A DNA stretch of 64,000 nt, taken from NCBI GenBank assembly GCA_963693305.1, contig OY855908.1, positions 24,826,493 to 24,890,492 on the forward strand, in the 5' to 3' direction. Positions 55,528-64,000 of this stretch are shown one piece after another. The translations under genes and the position numbers were made by a program. Each line of letters opens with the position of its first letter. The first letter of the stretch is position 1. The notes beneath the pieces are model-generated. The model saw only the letters and a program-made list of their open reading frames with translations, searched no databases and was not told the origin of the DNA. This DNA comes from Meandrina meandrites (lineage: Eukaryota > Cnidaria > Anthozoa > Scleractinia > Meandrinidae).

Positions 55528-55990
55528 GCCCCCTCACCCTATCCAGACACCCTTGGCGACTTCCACTTCCCCCCTTTAAACATAGACGGGTGATTTCTCC
55601 TTTGGCCCCACCCCTTTAAACATAGACCGGTTGTTTTTCATATGGCCCCACCCCTTTAAACCGAGACCCAAGGTTTCTCCCATGACCCCACCCCATTAAA
55701 CATAACCCGGTGGTTTCTCCTACGACCCCACCCCTTTAGACCGAGACCCATGGTTTCTCCTGTGGCCCCACCCCATTAAACGGAGACCCGTTGTGTCTGC
55801 TACATCCCCACCTACATTTAAAGGAAACCCATCATGGTATCTTTTGTGACCCCACCTCCTCTGAACGGAGACCAATGGTTTTTGCTATAGCCACCCCTCC
55901 CCCCCCCCCCCCCTCATTGGAAGGTGGCACATGGTATGTTGCATGGCCCTCCCTCCCTTGAATAGAGACCGATGGTCTCTTGTTGAACCC
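55528..55990. repeat. Degenerate minisatellite, about 41-bp units
   Basis: About ten units of the form GGCCCCACCCCTTTAAAC, then AGACCCGTGGTTTCTCC. A poly-C tract interrupts at about 55898-55912. Units diverge towards the right. Confidence 0.8.
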
Positions 55991-56745
55991 CCTCCCTTCC
56001 TTCTTTGCACTTCCTTTTTTCACTCGAATCTTTATAACAAAATAAAGGTCAAAACTGTCCACAACTACATACGAGAAATCAGCAGTGGATATAGACAACA
56101 CTAAATGTTGTGTCTTTTTTAAATTTGCCGTCCTTTCATTTTAATTATCTCTTGTTGGTCTTGTTGCCAAGGAGCACTGTATTCTGTACCATCAGGGGAC
56201 GTTTATAAGGGAACTGTTCAAAACTATTTTAGATGCTAGGAAAGAGATCATGTATATCTTGTCTGCTGTGGGGGGCATGACTGGAAAGTTCCAGCGGCTT
56301 TTCAAAGCAATATGCACTTTGGCGGGAAAAATGTTGACATGGCGGGAAAATGCCGGCGGCATTACAAAGAAAAAATTCATAGAATGCACCTTCTCCACCA
56401 TAGTATATTCTCGTGTCGCCTTGACAACGTCAAGGTGACACGAGACAAAAACCACAGAATGAAAACAATAAGTGGCTGAAATTTCAAATTTGAATTATTT
56501 TGTAATCATGGTAAAGTGAAAAGAAAACAGAGAAGCCCACAATACGGGGTATTTCCAGTTGGTCGCTCATCGAAGTACTTACCCTGCTCGACGGGGCTTA
56601 AATTTGGCGATGCGATAAGATGAGAGCTAATGCTTTCCTTGTGGTATCATCCCCATACGATACAAAGGATTAAGAGTCACGAAACAAGAGAAATTAAACT
56701 CCTGGTTTAAATGGATTGATCTTTCATACAATTTGGCACTTTTTT
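55991..56745. other. Nothing recognised
   Basis: Includes a local inverted repeat at about 56408-56445 (TCTCGTGTCGCCTTGACA / TGTCAAGGTGACACGAGA type). No gene. Confidence 0.4.
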
Positions 56746-56868
56746 GTCTGTGACTGATACCACAAGCAAAGCACCTTTTCTCGTCGTCCGATTGCCCAAG
56801 GTAAGCCCTGTTGAGCAGGGTTAGTATTTTGATGGGTGACCAGCTCGGAATATCCCGTGTTGTTGGCT
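56746..56868 (+). rRNA. 5S rRNA-like sequence (pseudogene or 5S-derived SINE head)
   Basis: Colinear with eukaryotic 5S rRNA: GATACCAC near the 5' end, TCTCGTCGTCCGATTGCC in loop B/C, GGTTAGTATTTTGATGGGTGACC spanning the internal promoter box C, and GGAATATCCCGTGTTGTTGG at the 3' end, then TTTTC as a polymerase III stop. Many substitutions, including in normally invariant stem positions, suggest it is not a functional ribosomal gene. It may be a SINE3-type head or a dispersed pseudogene. Confidence 0.6.
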
Positions 56869-57086
56869 TTTCTTTCATTTTCCTCTTCATTAAAAGCATT
56901 TGCAAGTTGTTTACGAAAATTGAACTTCATTTTCAAATTATTAGCACTCTTTTTCAGCAAGACTTCTTTGAGGAAATATTTTTCCCTTGCCGAAAGTAAT
57001 TCCCACACGAAACGTTTATTTGCACAAGGCGACGTCAAATATTTATTTTTCAATTTTTTATTTTCCTTTAGAAAACAAAACAGGTT

Positions 57087-57919
57087 AAGGTGGTTCCATA
57101 TTATAGTTTTATAACCACGCGCGCGCTGATGATGCGAGCCTTGGGAAAGTGCGCGCGCGCTGACGGAAGCTCAGGCAAAAGTTTTTAACCACGGATTTGA
57201 GTTAGGAAATCTTTATCCGCAATAGAATTCTAAGAACAGACAATGCTGTTTAAACTTCCAAATATTATATCGTTGTAGATTTTCATAATGGAATTGCATA
57301 AAACGCCCAATAAACACTGTAAGCGAGCCTAGTGGTTTCAACGTTGACGCATGTTCAAATAGCGATCTTGGCGAATTCCTATTCTGTTACGTAATTGTTA
57401 CAAATTTGGGGGGCTAAAATGACAACTTTCGTCTAACTTTTCTCGCGTTTCCTTCGGTGAAATTTCGTAAAAGTCGGCAGAGAGGTTATAATTATTTTGC
57501 TTTACGTGGCGTTCGTTTTTTACGAAAATCTATAAGACCAGTTTTTACGCAGAGGGAAAAAACACAAATTTGCAAATAACAAAGAAGCTGCCTTTGCAAA
57601 ACCCTACTTTTTTCTGTTTAAAATTATTTTCCAGATAGTATCCATGTACTGTGAAAATTTTGGAAGATTTCACCGAAGGAAATTGAAGAAAATTGCACTT
57701 AAAGCCACATAAACGCTCAAAGTCGCATTTGGGTACTCTTAATTCACGACTTAAACCCAATATTTTAACAGAAATGGTTGTAGAACACTATTTCATCGTT
57801 GCTTATTGTATTTGATAAGTTTGAGTGAACTGGGAGTGAAAACAAATGCAAAAACCAGATTTCAAAATATAACACTAGCGCGCGCCACATCCATGTTATT
57901 ACCCTATGGAGCCACCACA
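57087..57919. mobile_element. Element with imperfect inverted ends
   Basis: GGTGGTTCCATATTATA at the left and CCTATGGAGCCACC at the right are imperfect inverse matches. CGCGCGC-rich patches lie just inside both. Confidence 0.4.
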
Positions 57920-58056
57920 GGGACAAAAGCAGTGTGACTGCTTTTTGAAAGAAAAACCAATCGAACAGTGCGTAACTAATTGAGCCTGTTCAATCGACTG
58001 CTTTGGGGTATCACACCGTCACTCGAATGGCTACATTAATCAAATTTCATGCTTTT

Positions 58057-59341
58057 AGGAGCGGTCATTATTTAGAGCAGGGAAGGGTGTGGATGTTTTT
58101 TTTTCAACCCCAAACTGCAGAGGTCTATAACCCCTTCTTTAGCAGATAGTAATTCTCTATGGCCCCTCCTTGAAGTGGCTAAAAACATTTCATAACTCTT
58201 TCTTTAAACCAAAACACTTTTAATAGGCCATTACTGCTTGAATGGAGGATGACCAAACACATTACAGACAGGGTCCAGGTTTTTGTAGGCGATGCTTGCA
58301 TTCCATCTTACGGATCCGATGTCCTTTAATAATCCGCAGTGGGGATCTATGGGAGATTACCAACCAGGAAAGAATGGCTGACTAAATATGCAAAAGAAAC
58401 TGGAGGTGGATCGGGCACACGCTTAGGAAACCCCAAGACTGTGTGACAAGACAAGCGCTATATTGGATCGAATCCGCAGGGTAAGAGGAAACGGGACTGC
58501 CCCAAATGAAGCTGGAAACGATCAGCGAAACAGGGTCTGCGCTCAATTAGGCCGGATTGGAAACATATTGCTAGATTAGCCCAAGACCGGTCTGAGTAGC
58601 ATAACTTTGTGGATGTCCTATGCTTCTCCTAGGAGCTACTGGGTTAAGTAAGTGCTTGAATTGGTGCAAGTTAAACACAGTAACCGTCACGAACAAGCCA
58701 TTTAGACAAGTGACTCTCTCAAACTTAGTAATAACTAGAAGGCCAGGACAAAGTATTCGAGCTAAACAAATATCTGGACAAACACAATCTTCTTACCGGA
58801 AAGAAAACATTAAAGGACGATAAAGTAAAATGCATAATAAATCATGTTCTTAGAAACCATTCTTCAACTACTCACACAAACGCTGTCGATTGTGCCAGTT
58901 ACAAGCAACTAGAATACGTGGATGAATCAGGCAAGGGTGACGACGACGACCATCCCCTGACCACCACCACAACGTCGAAGACAAGAATGATTATGAGAGG
59001 TCGGATTCAGAGGAGGACCTCGTCCTGAATGATTTGGATGAATCAGCAGAGTCGGGGGACAGTGGGATAGAAGAGAATGAAGATCGACAATAACTATTTG
59101 ACCAGGTTATTCTTAGGTTTGGAAGACTGGCCACCACGTGGCAAAAGCCGATTCCTAGTGCGATATTAGAATAATAACGCCATATTCCTTGGAATGAAAA
59201 AAACCGTTCATTGATTTCTATTAACCCCTCGTTTTTTCTCTGTGAATTTCCATAACCCCTCCTCCAGCACTTCCCAAAGATCCATAGCCCCTCCCTAATA
59301 TCATCCATCCCGTTCCTTGCTCTAAATTATGACCGCTCCCT
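58057..59341. mobile_element. TIR element, AGGAGCGGTCAT ends, with LINE sequence inside
   Basis: GGAGCGGTCATTATTTAGAG at the left and CTCTAAATTATGACCGCTCC at the right are near-perfect inverted ends. Poly-pyrimidine motifs such as CCATAACCCCTCC recur inside both ends. The central part includes a LINE fragment. Confidence 0.6.
58285..58640 (+). pseudogene. LINE reverse-transcriptase C-terminal fragment
   Basis: With stops ignored, the frame shows CLHSILRIRC, LWEITNQE and [20 protein letters not shown], then a degraded K-R-x-R-x-x-P-K block. That is the C-terminal region downstream of the reverse transcriptase in a widespread animal LINE group. At least three stop codons and a frameshift show it is dead. 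Confidence 0.65.
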
Positions 59342-61608
59342 TATGACTTTCATAATAGACTATCTTGTCTGCTCAGCGTCCTGGTCTTTGAATGATAGTG
59401 AGGCTGGAGGTGACCTTGTTTTTATGCAGACCTCACTGCTTTTGTTTTGTAAATCAAGTCGTTCTGATGCTTACTAGTTTGCATTTACATGAGAAAAACA
59501 GAGGTTTGTATCAATGTAAGGTCAACTTCAGCCTCGCTACCATTCAAAGGCCAGGTCACTGAGCAGACAACTGTAAAATGGCCTATTCTCAAGTTTGTTT
59601 TAACGGATAAATCACGAACGGAAATAATTAATAAGGAGATGACGACTCGCAAATTTATACAAAAAATCAGTGTTCGCCCTTTTGCAGCTTATTTTATTTC
59701 TCTTCATTCTTTCGCTGTTAATAAACTAATTGCCTTGCAGAATAGTTCAAAAGGTCATCAATAAAATGAAGTGAGCATTGTAACCCGATTGATGCAAACT
59801 TAGTCACTAAGGTTTACAATGTAGTGAGCTAAAATTACTATTTCGAGCACTTAAATTGCAAAAGCTCTTTTGGTAAGCCAGATCCAAAATGGCGAAAAAC
59901 CCGAAGAAAATCATGTTATTTCAACCGCCCTTATACTAACCACCATTTTCGTTTTAATTGTCACGCATGCTTGTCCAAATGTTTCATCGTTTGTGCTTAT
60001 ACTGCTGCCTATACTTTAAATTCTTTTTGAGGCAATACAGTATGTTGCCCCTTTTCCCAAACATCCCTATTTTCGGACACTTCGCCTCCACGATTCTGTA
60101 TTTCGTAGTAAAAATAAAACAAATCTGAACGATACGTTCCGAAGACTTGTTGATTAGTCTGCTTTCACTTATCCTTTTCGTGGCTGAGCTGCACTCCGTA
60201 TAGGTAGAAAGATGCAAGTTTTTGTCGAGGTATGTAAAATCTGTTTTTTCTTACATGTGATTTTTATCGCGCGTCGGATTACATGTTTACAATTAGGCGG
60301 TCTGTTCTCGCACAATATGCGATAGGTTTATATTTTTTCAACGTAAGTAAAGCTAAAAGGATCAGGTTTTTCGGCATATATGAATTTTTCATTTGGAATT
60401 TCATATCTCCAAGTAAGACCACAAAAGATTCTAGTTGCATTTTGGTAATGTGTGCCTAATTTCGGACACCAAATGATAGCAAACTTGTACAAAAAGCAGT
60501 TCAATGGAAAAGCTCTTGAAAAACAGCTGATTTTATAACTACCTTTCTTGGTATTGATTAATCATTCTTGGCTTTCGTCGTTTCCAGCGACTAAAACATG
60601 GAAGCGCTGAGAGGGAAGGTCGCAGGCCTGAAAGTTGTAAATTTCACCAAGCAGAAATAGCGCATCAAATCGAAAGAAAATGCTTTAAATTTCGCGAAAA
60701 AGGTAATTTTGTAAATGAATCTTTCTTTATTTAAGTTTTATAAGATGTATAACGATCGTCCGGAATTAGGGCAACTTGTCCGGAATTAAGGCACCAACTT
60801 TGACCAACTCTTCCAAAATTACGAAGAAAACAAATACGTTCAGGCAATGAAACTTTACGAATTACTTAAAAGCAGTGAGAACTACATTGTGGGGAAATGT
60901 CAGCTCTTTAGTGCTGTTTTGAGGTAAGATATTACGGTTGTTACAAAATGTTTCTGGAAATAGGGCAACATATACTGCATAACATTTACGATCATTTTAT
61001 TCATTTGATGCAAACAAGTCGAAGTCTCAAAGAACCTTGACTGTGTACCATGCTTAAACAAGGGGCGTGCTTGACCTAAATTCTAATTATATTAATTGGA
61101 ATCGAATAAAGAAAAAAGATGAACGAAGAGAAAACATCTGGACCTTAACAATGCCAAAATAACGCGTAATGTAGTTAATGGGCCAATAACTAAAATCAAA
61201 CATCCAGGTTGCTGCATTGCTGGTGTAATATTCTCTAAGTATTGGACTGCGCATTGTTCCGAATAACTCTGCACCAGCCCAAAAAAACTTCACTCGCATA
61301 GATAAGTATTTTCAGTTGACAACGTGACATGCGATCAGCTTCCGTTAACCCACGACCCGTCGAAAAAAATAGAGTTATTTAAATGACTCAACAGTTCCAT
61401 ATTAAAACAATTTATTACAAGAGTTAGCTGCCGTTGCCGAAATAGATCTCAAAGACAACAACGATTTTATTTCTCCACATTTAAAAAGAAATATACGGTC
61501 ACTGAAAGTATAACCAGAAGTCAATAAAATAACTCGTACAGCTCGTAAGCCGCACATGTACGCATCGCGTACCTATTTTTGACACATGTTACAACGCTAT
61601 TAAACCAA
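59342..61608. other. Intergenic sequence, nothing recognised
   Basis: Only short frames. A GTCCGGAATTAGGGCAACTT-like motif is partly repeated at 60760-60792. Probable 3' flank of the TPR gene at its right end. Confidence 0.4.
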
Positions 61609-63990
61609 TCAAAGCATTAAGCAACGTTTTCTTCTAACACGACGATGCTGTTTTTGCCCAAAATCTTGGGAAGGATTGTTACTCTCAGTGGGCTGTTGTA
61701 GATCAACTGACTCATGCTGCACAGAAACCAGGCTGACAAGAGCAGCTGGGTCATCCACAACCTTAGCACCAACGTTTTTCCTTCGAATATTCAGAGCATG
61801 ATCACGGCATCTATTGGCACGTTTAGTATTTCCTAAACGATCATAAACATAAACTAAGTCACTGTAAGTAGTTGCAATATGTAAATGCTCAGGTTCGAGC
61901 TTTTTCAGGTAAATATTGAGAGCACGAAGATGGTACACCTTGGCCTGCTCGAAGTCGCCTAGAGCCTGGTAAACTGAACCCAACTTACTGTAAGTAGTTG
62001 CAATATCAACATGCTCAGGCTCGAGCTTTTTCAGGTAAATGTTGAGAGCATGATGTTGATACTCCTTGGCCTGCTCGAAGTCGCCTAGAGCCTGGTAAAC
62101 TGAACCCAAGTGGCTGTAAGTAATTGCAATATGTACATGCTCAGGTTCGAGCTTTTTCACGCGGATGTTTAGAGCATGATGTTGATACTCCTTGGCCTGC
62201 ACGAAGTCGCCTAGAGCCTGGTAAACTGAGCCCAAGTTACTGTAAGTAGTTGCAATATCAACATGCTCAGGCTCGAGCTTTTTCAGGTAAATGTTGAGAG
62301 CATGATGTTGATACTCCTTGGCCTGCTCGAAGTCGCCTAGAGCCTGGTAAACTGAACCCAAGTTACTGTAAGTAGTTGCAATATCAACATGCTCAGGCTC
62401 AAGCTTTTTCAGGCAGATGCTGAGATCAAGATGATGATACTTCTTGGCCTGCTCAAAGTCGCCTAGAGCCTGGTAAACTGAACCCAAGTTACTGTAAGTA
62501 GTTGCAATATGAACATGCTCAGGTTCGAGCTTTTTCAGGCGGATGTTTAGAGCATGATGTTGATACTCCTTGGCCTTCTCGAAGTCGCCTAGAGCCTGGT
62601 AAACTGAACCTAAGTTACCGTAAGTAGTTGCAATATAAACATGCTCAGGGTCGAGCTTTTTCAGGTAAATGTTGAGAGCATGATGTTGATACTCCTTGGC
62701 CTGCTCGAAGTCGCCTAGAGTCTGGTAAACTGAACCCAAGTTACTGTAAGTAGTTGCAATATAAACATGCTCAGGCTCGAACTTTTTCAGGTAAATGTTG
62801 AGAGCATGATGTTGATACTCCTTGACCTGCTCGAAGTCGCCTAGAGCCTGGTAAACTGAACCCAAGTTACTGTAAGTAGCTGCAATATAAACATGCTCAG
62901 GCTCGAGCTTTTTCAGGTAAATGTTGAGAGCATGATGTTGATACTCCTTGGCCTGCTCGAATTCGCCTAGAGCCTGGTAAACTGAACCCAAGTTACTGTA
63001 AGTAGCTGCAATATAAACATGCTCAGGCTCGAGCTTTTTCAGGCAGATGCTGAGATCAAGATGATGATACTCCTTGGCCTGCTCGAAGTCGCCTAGAGCC
63101 TGGTAAACTGAACCCAAGTTACTGTAAGTAGTTGCAATATGAACATGCTCAGGCTCGAGCTTTTTCAGGCGGATGTTTAGAGCATGATAATGATACTCCT
63201 TGGCCTGCTCGAAGTCGCCTAGAACCTGGTAGACTGAACCCAAGTTACTGTAAGTAGTTGCAATATCAACATGCTCAGGCTCGAGCTTTTTCAGGCGGAT
63301 GTTGAGAGAATGATGTTGATACTCCTTGGCCTTCTCGAAGTCGCCTAGAGCCTGGTAAACTGAACCCAAGTTACTGTAAGTAGCTGCAATATCAACATGC
63401 TCAGGTCCGTACTTTTCCATAGAAGTTGCCAACGAATATTCATAATATCTTTTGGCCGAATGAAAGTCGCAATGATTTTCACAGGTTTTTCCGAGCTTTA
63501 GCATTTCTGTTTGGACGACTTTAGAGGTGCCTTCTTTTGAAGCCAAATGATCTAAACTTAAAATGAAGTTTTTTAAGTGAGTCGTAATACGTTTGGTTTG
63601 CCTAACTGTATCTACGTCTAACCACTGATCTTTCGGTAGTGTATCGTCTATGAACTGGTTGAATGCGGTGACAGCTCCATTTACGGCTTCGTAATGGGAA
63701 CTCTCCGGATAGTCCGTCATTATACTCTGAATAACGTCACGCACAACCTGATGCACGCCAATGTAAACGACACTATCCTCTTCTTCAAGTAAAATTAGGG
63801 AACATCTTTGGATCCTCGTGATAATCATCTCTTTATTTTGAATTTCTTCATCTACGTTCAGAATATAATTGATCACGATATCTAGACTTAATGGTTGTGG
63901 TGCACAGAGGGAAAGGAAACTAAAGGTGTGATCTATGACTTTGTCAGATGTCATAACTTCCTTTACAGCTAGTGTTGTTGCTGCTGTCAT
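61609..63990 (-). CDS. NLR-like NB-ARC/TPR protein, C-terminal part, with CaaX tail
   Basis: Open from the stop at 61609 past the window edge, so the first methionine at 63990 is probably internal. Residues 1-110 (counted from it) look like the end of an NB-ARC ATPase module: RIQRCSLILLEEE and VYIGVHQVVRDVI fit the winged-helix and MHD-type region of STAND proteins. Residues 197-742 are 13 tandem 42-residue TPRs (consensus EHVDIATTYSNLGSVYQALG, then DFEQAKEYQHHALN), as in kinesin-light-chain-like TPR_12 arrays. The tail is polar and ends RRVRRKRCLML, a polybasic stretch plus a CaaX box whose final Leu predicts geranylgeranylation. Cnidarians have expanded NB-ARC/TPR families thought to act in innate sensing. 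No intron is seen in 2.4 kb. Confidence 0.85.
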   Translation of the reverse strand: MTAATTLAVKEVMTSDKVIDHTFSFLSLCAPQPLSLDIVINYILNVDEEIQNKEMIITRIQRCSLILLEEEDSVVYIGVHQVVRDVIQSIMTDYPESSHYEAVNGAVTAFNQFIDDTLPKDQWLDVDTVRQTKRITTHLKNFILSLDHLASKEGTSKVVQTEMLKLGKTCENHCDFHSAKRYYEYSLATSMEKYGPEHVDIAATYSNLGSVYQALGDFEKAKEYQHHSLNIRLKKLEPEHVDIATTYSNLGSVYQVLGDFEQAKEYHYHALNIRLKKLEPEHVHIATTYSNLGSVYQALGDFEQAKEYHHLDLSICLKKLEPEHVYIAATYSNLGSVYQALGEFEQAKEYQHHALNIYLKKLEPEHVYIAATYSNLGSVYQALGDFEQVKEYQHHALNIYLKKFEPEHVYIATTYSNLGSVYQTLGDFEQAKEYQHHALNIYLKKLDPEHVYIATTYGNLGSVYQALGDFEKAKEYQHHALNIRLKKLEPEHVHIATTYSNLGSVYQALGDFEQAKKYHHLDLSICLKKLEPEHVDIATTYSNLGSVYQALGDFEQAKEYQHHALNIYLKKLEPEHVDIATTYSNLGSVYQALGDFVQAKEYQHHALNIRVKKLEPEHVHIAITYSHLGSVYQALGDFEQAKEYQHHALNIYLKKLEPEHVDIATTYSKLGSVYQALGDFEQAKVYHLRALNIYLKKLEPEHLHIATTYSDLVYVYDRLGNTKRANRCRDHALNIRRKNVGAKVVDDPAALVSLVSVQHESVDLQQPTESNNPSQDFGQKQHRRVRRKRCLML
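61765..63402 (-). repeat. Coding minisatellite: 13 units of 126 bp
   Basis: Thirteen 126-bp units encode the TPRs. Adjacent units are near-identical at the nucleotide level, including third positions (TTACTGTAAGTAGTTGCAAT recurs), which indicates recent expansion or homogenisation. The outermost units are the most divergent. Confidence 0.9.
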
Positions 63991-64000
63991 AGATTTTGGG

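Noticed and set aside
56724..57053. 109-codon minus-strand frame
   Set aside because: Overlaps the 5S-like sequence in antisense and has no family match.

Overview
The window looks like an intron-rich, AT-rich animal genome dominated by dispersed repeats. The mix points to an anthozoan cnidarian, probably a stony coral: Copia with an initiator-tRNA anticodon primer site, a Penelope-like element with GIY-YIG, a Crypton-type recombinase, many MITEs, a tRNA-derived SINE and an NLR-like TPR protein. This is inference from gene and repeat content; no marker gene fixes the species.

Few host genes are visible. (1) The last two recognisable exons of an OGFOD2-like 2-oxoglutarate/iron oxygenase lie on the minus strand (14424-14682 and 3927-4184), separated by a 10.2 kb intron. 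That intron holds a truncated PIF/Harbinger element (4620-5621), a TTAA-flanked element (6426-7875) and a nearly intact 4.4 kb Copia element (8356-12737) that split a 21-bp minisatellite. (2) A complete single-exon secreted Cys-Ntn hydrolase of the choloylglycine hydrolase/penicillin V acylase family lies at 33439-34557 (+). (3) An intact two-exon Crypton-type tyrosine recombinase lies at 44080-45780 (-), bracketed by perfect 25-bp direct repeats. (4) At the right edge (61609-63990, -) is the C-terminal part of an NB-ARC/TPR (NLR-like) protein with 13 near-identical 42-residue TPRs and a polybasic CaaX tail.

Repeats fill the rest. A hairpin-ended family of unknown class occurs four times (1-3571, 22628-23987, 24330-25743 inverted, 35293-38459). 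Two copies carry a nested 1.76 kb TIR element that the other two lack, with a clean empty site. One copy also carries a LINE 3' end. The two short copies form an inverted pair inside a larger inverted repeat (arms 21425-22612 and 28772-30029), giving a nested palindrome of about 8.6 kb.

From 30 to 60 kb the sequence is a mosaic of MITEs and non-autonomous elements. Several have clear target-site duplications: hAT-type 8 bp at 39797-40300, TTAA at 47545-49024 with a broken THAP domain inside, TCGACG at 38726-39055, and a SINE with a 13-bp duplication at 53924-54244. There is also a 5S rRNA-like sequence (56746-56868) and a minisatellite of about 41-bp units (55528-55990). The host genes show no evident functional link to each other.
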